DNA of 64,000 bases from Alopecurus myosuroides (lineage: Eukaryota; Streptophyta; Magnoliopsida; Poales; Poaceae): contig CM054062.1 of assembly GCA_028641055.1 (NCBI GenBank), forward strand, positions 272,943,092 to 273,007,091. Direction: 5' to 3'. A program made the position numbers and the translations under genes. Below the pieces are notes generated by a model. That model was not told the origin of the DNA, did no database searches, and worked only from the letters and a program-made list of their open reading frames with translations. Shown in pieces: positions 22,408 to 34,375 of this stretch (position 1 is the first letter of the stretch; each line of letters starts with the position of its first letter).

Positions 22408-23640
22408 AGTTTTACTATATCTCGACCCAAACACTTATTCGGCCAATAGGCATTGTGTAATATGCCTGATACAATTATTCTTTTAATAGTGCGCATGTGC
22501 ACTTTTCGATACTATTTCCTGGTTTGTAATACATTTTAACTTTAATAGCTTTTGGTGGCCCTTTTGGCCATCCACCATGATATGGTCTTTTCCAAACTTA
22601 TACTTATTGCCGCTTTTTTGATATTTTCTCTTTTTCCCCATCCATGAGACTCGGTTTTCGGGTCTCAGGATTTTTGACCGGTTGATAATTTTGCTTTTCA
22701 AGTCCCCAATCCCCCAAATCACCAAGAGTCGGGTTTTTGGGCTTCAAGCTTGATAGCTAACGCCAAATTGCTTTTTTCAAATTCTCAAGTCCCCAATTCC
22801 ACAAGACTCGGATTTTGGGGTTTTAACCTGATAGCTGAACAATTTGTTGCTTTTTTCAAATTCCCAAGTCCCCAAGACCCGAATGTCCGAGTCTAAGGAT
22901 TTGTAATTTTCACAAAGCTAATTGTTTTTGCTAAGGCCCAAACATAGAGTTACTCACGTAGGTTTGAAGTTATGCTTAATATATTGTGAGTTTTTCGGCT
23001 GTCAACCTTTTACTCCGCATAACTTTGTGGTTTGGATGACCCTTTTGATCTTCTTTGTTGTAAGCCGGCTTTCGCGTGGATATTCAGTGTTGCTATAACT
23101 TTACAAAAACAGGGTCAGGCAAGTCCCAATGGGCATCATGACTGATTGCGATTATACGTTAGCAAAGCACGCCACATTATTGCGAGTCACATCAAGCTTA
23201 AACAAGAGAAATCAAGAAAATTTGGCTCTATTGTCCAGTTATAAGATTGCAACCGTACTTATTGCAAGTAATCGGTCGTTATAACTTAATGGCATCGTGG
23301 CCGGGTCTTGAGATTATAGCTGTGCTATTCAAGCAATCAGCCCCCAAGGCCTATATATACAATCTAGAAAGAATATAAAAACTAGTGTACTATAAACAAA
23401 CAACTAACACTTACCTGATAAAGTAAAAAACGAAAAGTAAGAAACAGAAAGATTAAAAACAGAAATAAACAAGAAAGAAACAATATCGTAGTTTAACCAT
23501 CTCTTTATTGATATGAGAAAATTTAGGTCAGCAAGCCGCCTCATTAAAAACCCTCCAGTCCCCTTAGGTGCCCTGGATAGGAAAAGAGTGCGTCTGAAAC
23601 CTGCTGCCTGTTACATCGTGTAATTCAACTTGTAAACCTA
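22408..23640. other. Non-coding spacer between the convergent antisense gene and pol
   Basis: The antisense gene (plus) and pol (minus) converge on this interval. It holds the 78-bp degenerate tandem repeats described separately. Blocks such as AAGCCGGCTTTCGCGTGGATA (about 23062) and TTGTCCAGTTATAAGATTGC (about 23232) are also conserved in Gypsy 2 (about 33610 and 33776), suggesting a role in 3' processing or packaging. No coding sequence seen. Confidence 0.6.
22646..22882. repeat. Degenerate tandem repeat, about 78-bp unit, three copies
   Basis: Units start with (A/G)AGACTCGG-like words at 22646, 22724 and 22803 and each ends with CAAGTCCCCAA. A related but shorter repeat is present at 33287-33440 in Gypsy 2. 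It lies between two convergent transcription units. Confidence 0.7.
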
Positions 23641-23647
23641 GCCTATG

Positions 23648-25834
23648 CTAAGTGTAATAGGGACGTAGTTGAGCCACGTTCCATGGTATTTCCCTCTCTT
23701 GCATAGTTGAAGTGGTATGGGCGGTGTCATTGACAGTATCCGACTCTTCCCTTGCATCTACTAAGTAATATGACCCATTGTGCAAATTCCGGCTTATGAT
23801 GAACGGACCTTCCCATGGTGGAGATAACTTATGCTTTCCCTCCTTAAATTGTACCAAACGTAACACCAGGTCCCCTTCCTGGAAGACCCGGGTTTTGACT
23901 CGCCGGCTGTGGTATCGCCTCAAATCCTGTTGATATACGGCTGATCTCTCCAAAGCTTGCTCCCTGTACTCTTCTAGCATATCCACGGCATCTTGCCGGG
24001 TCTTCTCATTCTCCACCTCAACATAAGCCGCCACTCGGGGTGAGTCGTGAATAATGTCACTCGGCAACACCGCCTCTGCACCATAAACCATAAAAAACGG
24101 GGCCATCTGAGTAGATCTGTTAGGTGTAGTGTTAATTCCCCAAACCACTGATGGTAACTCCTCAACCCATGCTCAAGCAGCTCTGAGGCACGGGACTCTC
24201 AGCCGTGGTTTCAATCCATGCAATAACTCCTGGTTTGCCCTCTCCACCTGTCCATTAGCTTGTGGATGGGCTACCGAGGCTATGTCAAGGCGGATGTCGT
24301 TGTTTCCACAGAATTTCTCCATCTCTCCTAAGGACATGTTGGTTCCATTGTCTGTTATTATGCTGTGGGGATATCCAAACCGATAGATAATCCTTTTCAG
24401 GAACTTGACTGCTGTGATTGCTTCGCAATTGGTGACTGGCATAACCTCAACCCACTTGGTAAACTTGTCAATAGCCACAAGAAGATGAGTCTTTTTGCAG
24501 GGTGACATATGAAAGGGGCCTACCATATCCATACCCCAAACTGCGAACGGACAGGTCAGCGGGATTGTTCGTAACTCCATAGCCGGCACATGGATTTGGC
24601 GAGCGTACCTTTGACATCCGTCACACCTTGCCACCAAGCGCTCCGCGTCTACTAGGGCCGTGAGCCAGAAGAAACCGTGCTGGTATGCTTTAGCCACGAG
24701 GGATCTTGTGGAGGCATGATGCCCACAATCACCTTCATGGATCTCCTTCAGAATCTGCCGGCCTTGTTCTGGTGCTACACAGCGCAAAAAGACTCCTGCT
24801 GCACTTCTTTTATACAACTCACCATTGATGATGGAATAACCCTTTGCTCGTCTCAGAATTTGCCTGGCTAAAACTTCCTGCGGTGGTAACTCGCCCCGTG
24901 ACAGGTAGGCCAGAAACGGCTCTGTCCACTCGGGGATAGCGTGCACGGCGGCTACGAGCTCCAAATCCGGGTCTTGGTTGGCCACCTCTTCCTCAGACTC
25001 GGTTTTGACGGAAGGCCGCCATAACTCGTCCAGAAAAACATTGGGTGGAACCGGCTCTCGGCGCGAGCCGAGTCTTGCGAGCGCATCTGCTGCCTCGTTC
25101 TTTCGCCTGTCAATATGTTCCACCTCATACCCGGAAAAAGACCCGGCCACCTTGTCTACCTCTCTGCGATATGCCGCCATTGTTGCATCCTTCCTATCCC
25201 AAGTTCCAGAGACCTGCTGTACCACAAGATCCGAATCTCCATAGCACCGTATTCGCCTGATGTTCATCTCCTTTGAAACTCTTAGTCCATGTAATAATGC
25301 CTCATACTCGGCTACATTGTTGGAGCAATCGAAGTGAATCTCCAACACGTAACTTAATTTATCTCCTTTAGGCGATGTAAGTACCACACCAGCCCCTGAT
25401 CCCTCGTATTGCTTAGAACCATCGAAGTGCATCACCCAAGACTCGGAACTTGGCATCATTGTGGGCATGCTTGTGCGAGTCCAATCATTGATAAAATCAG
25501 CTAAGGCCTGGGATTTGATTGCAGACCTGGGCTCGTAGTTGATGTGATAATCTCCCATCTCAATGGCCCACTTGGCTATTCTACCTGTCGCATCTGAATT
25601 TCTGATAATATCTGCTATTGGTATAGAGCTAACCACTGTTATGGGGTGTTCCTGAAAGTATGGTTTCAATTTCCGGCTGGCCATAAAGACCCCGAAAACT
25701 AACTTTTGCTAATGTGGATAGCGCTGCTTTGCTTCCAATAGAACTTCACTCACGTAATAAACCGGCCTCTCTACCGGATGATCTTTTCCATCCTCTTTGC
25801 GCTCAACAACAACTACTGCGCTGACCGCCCGGGG
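23648..25834 (-). pseudogene. Gypsy 1 RNase H, second RNase H and integrase
   Basis: One minus-strand frame continues from RT after a frameshift at about 25837. Order: Ty3-type RNase H (about 25830-25480; RPVYYVSEVL, ATGRIAKWAIE) with a TAG stop at about 25713. Next comes a second, archaeal-type RNase H (about 25430-25050; MHFDGSK, NNVAEYEALLHGL, DALARLG), whose presence is characteristic of Tat-lineage Gypsy elements. Then integrase: HHCC zinc region (HHAS ... CDGCQRYA, about 24750-24600), and a D,D-E core (WGMDMVGP, ITDNGTN, NGQVERANQE, about 24550-24210). A TGA stop at about 24173 is followed by a C-terminal GPY/F-like segment (WEGPFII). It would insert cDNA into the genome; stops prevent a full product. 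Confidence 0.88.
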
Positions 25835-25835
25835 C

Positions 25836-26693
25836 CTAGCTAACGTATAACAACATGGGCTCTTTGGGACCCGGCGCTGCCAAAATCGGTGCCTTAGATA
25901 ACTGCTTTTTCAGGGCCTCGAACGCCTTGTCCGCCTCTTGGTCCCAAACAAATTTGTCGGTTTTCCTCAAGAGCCGGTACAAAGGTATTGCCTTTTCTCC
26001 GAGTCTGGATATAAACCGGCTTAACGCTGCTACACATCTTGTAAGCTTTTGAACGTGTTTCAGGCCTTCCGGCTTTTTCAGACTTTGAATAGCTTTGATT
26101 TTGTCCGGATTGGCCTCAATCCCTCTCTCGGAAACAATGAAACCGAGTAATTTTCCTGCTGGGACTCCAAACACACACTTGGTAGGGTTAAGCTTCATAT
26201 GATATCTTCTCAAGTTCTTGAAGGTCTCCTTTAGATCATCTATGAAGGTTTCAGCTTTCCTTTTTTTAATCACCACATCGTCCACATAGGCGTGAACATT
26301 GTGCCCAATTTGATCCTCAAAACAATTCTGGATGCACCGCTGATACGTTGCACCTGCATTTTTCAGCCCAAAGGTCATAGTTTTATAACAAAAAGCACCA
26401 AAGGGGGTTATGAACGAAGTTTTCTCCCAGTCCTCCCTCTTGAGCTTGATCTGGTGATACCCGGAATAAGCATCCAGGAAACACAATAGGTCACTTCCTG
26501 CCACTGCATCTATAATCTGATCTATTCTTGGAAGGGCAAACGGATCCTTTGGGCAATGCTTGTTGAGACTCGTGTAATCTATGCACATCCTCCACTCATT
26601 GTTCTTTCTCAGCACTAGAACCGGATTTGCCAACCAATCCGGGTGAAAAACCTCCATGATAAAGCCGGCTGCAAGGAGCCGAGCAATCTCTGC
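25836..26693 (-). pseudogene. Gypsy 1 reverse transcriptase
   Basis: Minus strand. The fingers-palm region is recognisable from NPVLVLRKNNEWRMCIDY through LLCFLDAYSGYHQI to the catalytic AYVDDVV (about 26295-26270) and GFIVSERGIEANPDK. It follows gag-protease in the same frame after an in-frame TGA at about 26694, so gag-pol was one polyprotein. The frame is lost at the 3' end near 25837, where RNase H starts. The YVDD active site is intact. In a live element this copies genomic RNA to cDNA, primed by tRNA-Lys. Confidence 0.9.
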
Positions 26694-26696
26694 TCA

Positions 26697-28221
26697 TATA
26701 GCTTTTCTTCTTTCCTTGTTCATCTTTCTCAAGCCCTGCTTCACAGGCCGAGATTTGGGATCAACATGCAAACTGTGCTCAGCTAACTCGGTCGGGGTAC
26801 CTGGCATATCGCTTGGCGTCCAAGCAAAAATGTCCTGATTCTCACGAATGAACTCGATAAGTGCCTCTTCCTGCTTGTTGTCCAGGTTAGAGCCGATGGC
26901 AAATTGTTTGGAGGGATCACCTTCGACAAAAGCCACCATCTTTGTGTCCTGGGCCGCCTTAAACTTTGCCCTCTCATCTTCCGCGTTCGGTCTTTTCAAT
27001 GCTGTTCTATCTTCCGGGTCTACCTGAGACCGGTAATACTTGAGCTCTTCCTTCCTGCAAGCCTGTTCTACCATTGCCGCGTCTCCCTCGTCACACTCTG
27101 CGGCCACAACCCGGTTGCCATGTATAGTAATGGTTGATTTGGGATCCGGGATCTTTAGCTGCAGGTATACATAACACGGCCTAGCCATGAACTTGGCGTA
27201 AGCCGGCCTTCCGAACAGCGCGTGATAAGTACTGCGCAATTTGACCACCTCAAAAGTGAGACACTCCACTCGGAAATTATCCTCGGATTCTCCAAAAGCA
27301 ACCTCTAGTGTTATCTTTCCTTCAGGGCACGCCGAGTGACCCGGCACAATTCCATGAAAAACTGTGGAACTTTTGTGCAGCCGAGACTCCTTGAGCCCCA
27401 TGCGTAGGAAGGTTTCCCAGTATAAGATATTGATGCTACTTCCACCATCCATCAAAACCTTTTTCAGCTCGTAACCATTTACTTGCGGTGCAACCACCAA
27501 AGCTAACACACCCGGATGCTCTATTGTTTCCGGGTGATCCCTTCTGCTCCATGTTACCTCTTGATCTGACCACCTCAAATATCTCGGAACGCCCGAGGAA
27601 ACTGAGTTTACGGCCCTTTTTAGTATCTTTCTGTCTTTGTTGGAAGTCCCTGTAGTATGAACATGGTACTGCCCTAGCTGCTTTGGGTTGGCTTGGAAAC
27701 CTCCAGCACCTCCTTGGTTGTTACCCGGATTACCACCTCCTGCGTTGCCAGCCGGGGGTGGGCCATTGCCCGGGTTTCCACCCGGACCCGGCCCTGCTCT
27801 CCGGCCCGCGCCTCGCATGGCCTTTTGTATTTCCTCGTTCTTCCATCTTTGCAAATCCACGCACTGCTCCAATGAATGATTAGCCGGCCTGCCGTTCCTA
27901 CTGTGACGCGGACAGGGCATCCTGAAGGCCTCTATATGGTTAGCCGGTCTTGGTGGTCCTTGGTAATTTCCTCCATTGAAGTTTCCTCCGTTGAAATTTC
28001 CCTCTGCCCTGGGTCTTGCAAACCCGGCTTCTGTATTAGCAACAAACTCGGAGTTTCCTTCATATGGGCGTTTGTGCTGGTTGTTTCCGTTAGTTCCTCC
28101 ATTATTACCCGGTGCAGTCCCATTGCCAGGTCTTCCACTATTATTTGTGTTGGCTTTCGCTTTTTTGTCATCCACATCCTCTTCCGTGGTATCTGCGGCG
28201 GCATGCTTGTTGCACGCGTCT
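26697..28221 (-). pseudogene. Gypsy 1 gag C-terminal part and protease
   Basis: Minus strand. From the Gypsy 2 insertion point (28221) the frame runs through a Gly/Asn/Pro-rich nucleocapsid-like region (CPRHSRNGRPANHSLEQC, about 27910-27860) and the aspartic protease (VLMDGGSSINIL, about 27460-27425; the D-G-G-S variant common in Tat elements). It then reaches the protease-RT linker up to the TGA at 26694-26696. The gag N-terminal half lies on the other side of Gypsy 2 (38199-39252) and beyond the inverted duplication (40403-41107). No classical CCHC knuckle was seen. Confidence 0.85.
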
Positions 28222-28700
28222 TGTCGTGGGATAATCACGGCAGACGTTACCGGGGGTAACTGATCTTGGGGCAAGACGACACAGGCGTTTGGGAGAGGGT
28301 TTAGCTCAGAGGAAAACATGATGCAACTCGATCTGGTAGCCGGCAATCAAAGTCGCCGAGTCTCCGATCTTGATATAACAACTCAACTCTAGGGTTACAC
28401 TGGATGCTCGATACCAAGCGATATTGCTAGGGTTCTTAGATCTCTTTCAACTACTCCTAGGGGTCGGTTTATAAAGCACCCGTACCCCCCTGACTTACCC
28501 TCCAAGGCGTACCATGGATCCTACCCGGACACGGCGCACAAACCCTAACTTCCCTTTACCGTAACCCACAATCCGGGTTACTGGGCCTACAAACTTGGGC
28601 CTTCCAAAAGTTTCTTAATCCTTGGCCGGATCCTGCGCAACGTCCTTTGGGCCGGGTTACTCCTTGGAGTTTGGTCTACCGGGTTATTATCCCCCCATCA
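28222..28700 (-). repeat. Gypsy 2 3' LTR
   Basis: 479 bp, TGTCGTGGG...CCCCCATCA. TTTATAAA at 28468-28475 is a probable TATA box. Nearly identical to the 5' LTR at 37720-38198; about four substitutions counted. Confidence 0.93.
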
Positions 28701-29050
28701 GTAGTCCCCAGAATAGCCTGGGCTTCACGGATCCTTCCTTGAAGCGCTCGCTATTCCCTGCAAGGATATCAAACACACGAGTATGTGGAGGCCGGGTTAA
28801 GGTGCCTTAATAGATAGCTAGGCCTTACTCCATGGTGGCCATATAGTAACCCGGCTCTTCCCCAATTACCTAACTTACTTTTCCAGGTCTAAACCCCAAA
28901 ATGTCAAGATTCTATACTTGATAATTGACCTGATATCACGGGATGGATCTCTTTCTCCTTTTCGTTCAGATACCATGCTCAACATTTAAAGCGCATCTCG
29001 CCAAAAATCAAATAGATATCCGTTTACTCCGCAACTCCCGGCTCCCGCTC
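28701..29050. other. Gypsy 2 polypurine tract and upstream region of the antisense gene
   Basis: The first bases (28701-28714) are the polypurine tract on the minus strand. The remainder is the promoter-proximal region of the plus-strand antisense gene and contains no coding sequence. Its Gypsy 1 counterpart is 14589-14979. Confidence 0.6.
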
Positions 29051-29076
29051 GCTGAACCGGGCTTATCCACTCGCGC

Positions 29077-29086
29077 TATAAATAGG
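29077..29086 (+). promoter_or_regulatory. TATA box of the Gypsy 2 antisense gene
   Basis: TATAAATAGG at 29077-29086 is a textbook plant TATA box, with GC-rich leader sequence and CCCTAAC shortly downstream. It precedes a non-coding exon with a 5'-UTR intron. It lies inside the retrotransposon, on the strand opposite gag-pol, so it is not the LTR promoter. Confidence 0.7.
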
Positions 29087-29109
29087 CTCCTTGGGGATAA
29101 CCCGAACCC

Positions 29110-32100
29110 TAACGGCTCATTTCCCCCCACTCTGCTTCCTTTCTCCCTCCGCGCTCATCCTCACTGAGCGCCACCACGGAAATCCCGCGCGCATCACCGG
29201 AGCCCATTGGCCGGAGGCTGCGCTCCGCCACAGCTCACCCCGCGCCGCCGCCAAGATCCACCGGCAAATCTCCATCTGGCCCGTCAGGAACCGCGAAAGG
29301 ACACCAGACTTGCGCCATCTACCTCCGCAAGGCTTCACTCAGATCTCCTCCAGTAAGCCTCTTGCACCCATTAATTTGCCCTTGCAATTTCTTGATTTCA
29401 CCTCAGATTAGATCCAAATCAACCCGCCAATGATTTCTCGGCCATGCCGAATTAGGTTGCTAGTATTCTTTCTAGCTCGCCCAATAGATAAGGTATAGAC
29501 TCCAATCCACTCTCCTACTACCTGCAATTATTAATTTCGCCACAAATCTAAAGATGGAATTCCCAATCTGGGCTCGAACCACTCAAAATTTCCGCCTTTG
29601 CCTCAATCACCTGGCTAGTCCTCCCCTTTCCAGTTCCTTTTATTCGCGCTAAGTGCCTGTGCAGCCATCCATCGTCCTCAAAAGCTCCTTCAACGCTTAG
29701 ATCCCCATAATTTTCGCCATAATCCTTGATACCCGGATAGTTCGAACTTCACTCTGCAAACTGACACCCGGATAACACCCAATTTTCATGTCTCAATATT
29801 ACCTTGCCGATACTTGGCCGGCTCACAGCTTCCGTGTCTTATTCCTTTTATCCTCCTACCTTGTGCTTTGCAGGTCAACCACATGGCTCCCAAGAAGCAG
29901 GGAAAAACTCCGACTAAAGCCAAGGCCACCAACTCCATATCCGCCAACTGGGCGCGGTCTACGGTCACCAAGGCCAAGTTAGAGGAGCTGGTCGAGCTGG
30001 GAGTTCTTCCTCCTCAAGAGGATATCCAGTGGAGGGTGCCGGGCAAGGAGACCCGGCCTACCCCGACGAAAGACGAGGTAATCTGTTTCGTGGAACATGT
30101 GACCCGGGGCTTCCGTCCGCCGGGTCACCCTTTCTTCCGTGATGTCCTAAGCCATTACGGCCTTCGCGTTTTTGACATCGGGCCTAATTCTATATTAAAT
30201 ATTTCCCATTTCATCGTCCTTTCCGAGTCATACTTGTGCACTCCGCCAAGTCTGGCTCTTTTCGTTGAGCTTTTTCAGTGCAAACCGTGCCGCGAAAGCG
30301 GTGACGGGGCGCTTCTCGCTTGCGGCGGGGTTTCTATCCAGCGCCGCAAGAATTCTCTGATGCCACCCCTCACTCTTAACTCCCATGTCAAGCACTGGCA
30401 GCTCTCATACTTTTACTGCCAAGACACCTCCCCACCCGGCCAAAAGAAACTGCCGGGTTACTCAGAGGGCCTTCTTGACATCTCCGAAAAATTTAGTGCC
30501 TTTTCCCCTGACTCGGACAGGGAGGCAATTCAACCTCTGCTAGCCAAAATCACCACTCTCACGGCCCAAGGTCTCATCGGGCTCAACCTGGTGAAGACTT
30601 GGGTCGACTTCCGGATCCAACCCAATTCCATCCGCACAAAGTTGATGTGCGAGTATTCGGGGCAATCTACAGACCCACTCCGGTACTCTGACAACATCTT
30701 CGCGGCTGGTGACACTCATAAAACTATCAAGGGCTTTCTGACGGAAAAGCTTGAGGTAATCCGGAACATATCCGGATTAGAGCCCTTCACACTCGAGAAC
30801 CCAGCCCCCAAGGTGAAAACCTAATTTTGATGTCTTTACCTTTGCTCTTTCCACTCGATACAGTTGATGACCCTTATACTGATACTTTTCAGGCTGATGA
30901 TGATTTTTGGAAGACCAACACTTCTCCTAGCTCCGAAAGTCCAAAGGAGCAAGAAGAAGTCGTTAATCGGACGAAGGTGCTCTCCGGATTTTACTTGGTT
31001 CCCTTAAGCTCATCATAACCCCTTCATTTTCCAACTATAACTTTGATGACATCCAGAACAAGAAGATGACGAAGAAGAAAACTCCGACGGCAAAGTAGAA
31101 TCCGCCAGCGACGAGGAGGAACTGGAGCCGACACTCAAAGTCGGATCAAAGAGAAAGACTCAAGAGGCCACCTCCAAGGTTTCATATCACCTCCTCGCAT
31201 TCAGTTCGCATTCCTTTAATGATATACATGAGCTACCTTGACGTTGTTCCACTGGCCATGCTTGAAGGAGTCGCCCATGACCAAGCGCAGGTCAACTCGA
31301 AATCACCCGGGTGATGGTGCTCTTAACCCGGGTATTTCATCGACTCCGACTCGGCGGGATGGTATTTACCCTATCCTTTCTCGAACGAAACATTCTCCTT
31401 GAACCATTCCTTTATGAAATCTTACTTGATACTTTCCAGCCTCTCCAGGGTCCAGCGACGGATTTCCTGCGGATTTCGCGGTGAATACCGGGTAAAATCC
31501 CTTTCCTGATGCTCTACCACGCTTCATCACCCTTTCCTGATTGTATACTAGCTGCTTACTCATAACATCTGTAGGGCCACGGTCGTTACCAGTGACCAAG
31601 AGGATATGGAAACCGAGGGCCCGGGTAAGGGAAGCCCGGCTGATAAGACTACAGCCGCGTCTAGCGACGAAGGGCAAGCGTCGCCGATAAACCCGGACAT
31701 ACAAGAAGCCGAGTATCCGATTGCCTCCCATGCAAGCAAGAAGAACAGAGCCACAACCTTGGGTGCAGAAGAAGGAGCATCGGATTCCGACATACAAATG
31801 ACCCGGGTGCCGCCTCCCACTAAGAAGAAAGCTCCTTCCCGGAATTTCCAAGGCCCCGGGTCCTCTGATACGGGTAAAGACACTTTTGATCAATTGATGA
31901 ACACTCTCCTCACTATGAAGACTTCGGAGAGCAATATCTTGGAGCGCATGGCTGCGGAGCACCAGGTAGTGACACTTGATATCTCATAGTGCATACCTAG
32001 TCCCCAAGTTCCGAGCTTGACTTGCTAAAGTTATGCTTGGTACTTTACGCGATATTCAGCTTACCACAATATCCAACTGATACTTGTGTTCCTTGCTACT

Positions 32101-33064
32101 TACAGGCGCAGATAACCCGGTCTGATGAAATTTTACTCAAGACCGAACAACTTCTTCTTGCCGAGGTAAAGCGGAGGGAAACCCTTGAGGATGACATGAA
32201 AACTTTGAAGAAGGATGTTTCTAAATACAAGAAGAAGTGCAATACCGCTCAGACCGCACTGAAGAAACTATCGGACCAGGTCGCCGATACTTATCAGATC
32301 TTGCTTAGTAAGTTTTTGCTGCCGATTAACTTCATGTCTTTGCTTTTTTATGTGATACTCGGGATTATTGATACGTTCTTTCTTTTGTTTCCATTGTAGG
32401 TGCCAACCTTGCGACCCCAGAGGAGGATGCCATTGTCAAGGCTAGAACCCTAAAGACTGTGCTCCGGACTTTCTTTGCCGGCACAAAATTTATACTGGAT
32501 GCCGTGAAGTGGCCTACGGAAGTATATCCGGGTGAAGAAAATCTCATTCAAGCCTGCTCCACTGTGCCTGGCTGGATTGAAATCTGGAAACGCTCGTCAT
32601 GCCGGATTGGTATGACCCGGGCCTTTACCCTGGCCAAGGCTTTCTTTCCCAAGCTTGACCCGGCGAAGGTATCCGGGTTTCCCGAATTCAAGGCGGACGG
32701 TTCCAAATTTACACCCAAGGATTTCAAGGCCATACAATCCGCAGTGCGTCCCTCGGCTACCACTTTGGCCGATAGTTTGGATCTAAACACGATTATGAGT
32801 GCATACGACGCTGATGGCAAAATTGTTACGGAGGAAGCACCCCCGCCCTTTGATATCTTGGAGAAGTGGGTTGCTAACTCGGCCAGGAAGAAGGAGGCAA
32901 CTGCGAAGAGAGAGGCCGAGTTAGGATCAGGGCCGTCTGCCTCTACACCAGCTGTCCCTCCACCTGTACGCCCTGGTGCGGTGAGTCCGGGTAATGCTGC
33001 CGGGAAAGCTAAGCAGCAAGCCCAGGACCAAGACCCGGAAGACCGTACTCAGGAGGCCGAATAG
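29110..33064 (+). CDS. Antisense spliced gene of Gypsy 2 (Transposase_28-like protein)
   Basis: Non-coding exon about 29110-29352 (donor GTAAGC), then coding exons 29874-30812 (ATG 29883), 30893-30976, 31057-31178, 31268-31361, 31440-31491, 31575-31965, 32106-32307 and 32400-33064 (TAG), roughly 850 residues. The first coding exon (SANWARSTVTKAKLEEL, HVTRGFRPPGHPFFRDVL, GPNSILNISHFIVLSESYL) resembles Pfam PF04195, 'putative gypsy type transposon'. An acidic segment with GSKRKTQ, a coiled coil (about 32130-32300) and a conserved C-terminal domain (TLAKAFFPKLDPAK) follow. Exon sequences match the Gypsy 1 copy at protein level while introns differ. The exon 2/3 phase is off by one base, so either a nearby splice site is used or this copy has one frameshift. 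Role unknown; nuclear location is a guess from the basic motif. Confidence 0.75.
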
Positions 33065-34117
33065 GGTAGTGCCATCATAATATCTTGATCACGTGATGCT
33101 TTGTACTCAAACTAGCATGCTTTTGATGGTGCGCCTGTGCACCCCTGATACTGATGTCGTAATTTGTAACGTACTTTTAGTCCGTGATATACTTTGCGGC
33201 TTCCCTGGCCTTTTGATAATCGTGCTACTTGTCTATTCTTTGAACTTGTTCTCGATACCCGACTCTCTTTTTGGCTCCCTTCGTAAGACTCGGTTTTCCG
33301 AGTATCAGGGGCTTTGATAAGTGGACTTTTCTTTAAGTCCCCAAGACTCGGATGGTAGGGTCTTTCGAACTTCGATAGCCAAGTAGTTTGTTTCTGTTTC
33401 GAAGTCCCCAGTCCCCATGACCCAAAGTGCGAGTCATGGGGGTGTGGCCTTTCTCAGAGAACAAATTGTTTTTTACCGAGTCGAAAACCTAAGGCCATTC
33501 CGTGTAAGTACTGAAGTTATGCTTGATAGTCATTGAGTTTCCGGCTATTAGCCTTGTACTCTGCATAAACTTGTGGTTTAGATGACCCTTTTGACTATCT
33601 TGTACTGTAAGCCGGCTTTCGCGTGGATACCATGCTGTTACATCCATACGAAAACAGGGTCAGACAAGTCCCATTGGGCTTCATGGCTGATTGTAATCGT
33701 AAGCGAACAAATCATGCCACTTTAGTGCGAGTCACATCGAGCTTAAGTAAGAAAAGTCAAGAAAATTTGGCTCCTTTGTCCAGTTATAAGATTGCAGCCG
33801 TACTCGTTTGCGAATAATCGGCCCTTATAACTTATAGGCATCAAGGCCGGGTCTTTGGGTTTGTGGCTGTGCTACTTGCGCAACCAGCCCCCGAGACCTG
33901 TATACACTCAACGTTCTTAATGATACTGAAGTATTGATGTCACATGGATACTACTTACTTGTAATCAGGCTGTAACGAGATAGGACTTGATAATCATCTC
34001 TTTATTGATGCGAGAAAGTTTTGGATCAGCAGGCCGCCTCATTAAAAACCTTCCAGTCCCCTTAGGTACCCTGGGTAGGAAAAGAGCGCGTCTGAAACCT
34101 GCTGCCCGTTACATTGT
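33065..34117. other. Gypsy 2 spacer between antisense gene and gag-pol remnant
   Basis: Counterpart of 22408-23640. Degenerate repeats with AAGACTCGG at 33287 and 33343. Conserved non-coding blocks near 33610 and 33776. No coding frame recognised. Confidence 0.6.
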
Positions 34118-34375
34118 TTAGTTCTTCGTGGGCACCGGTCCCGGGCCGGCGTGACCGATGCACATTCTCCACATGTTGGAATTTTTCATGATGAGTACCG
34201 GGTTTACCAGCCAACCCGGGTGAGGTGCTTCCATGACATGGCTGGTTGTGAGCGGCCGTGCAGTTTCTTCTTTTATAGCGGATTGTTTGGGGGAGTCATC
34301 CTCGATAAAAGCCACCATTTTAGTATCTTGTGCTACCTTGGACTTTGCTCTTTCGCCTTCAGTACTCGGCCTTTT
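34118..34375 (-). pseudogene. RT remnant of Gypsy 2 at two deletion junctions
   Basis: Minus strand. The protease-RT linker (KMVAFIEDDSPKQSAI) jumps at about 34275 to ARPLTTSHVMEAPHPGWL, losing about 75 residues that Gypsy 1 retains. It then reads NPVLIMKNSNMWRMCI and stops matching at about 34155. Everything downstream in pol (most of RT, both RNase H domains, integrase) is gone. Confidence 0.8.

Noticed and set aside
31606..31989. 127-codon plus-strand frame as a separate gene
   Set aside because: It is an internal exon (31575-31965) of the Gypsy 2 antisense gene.
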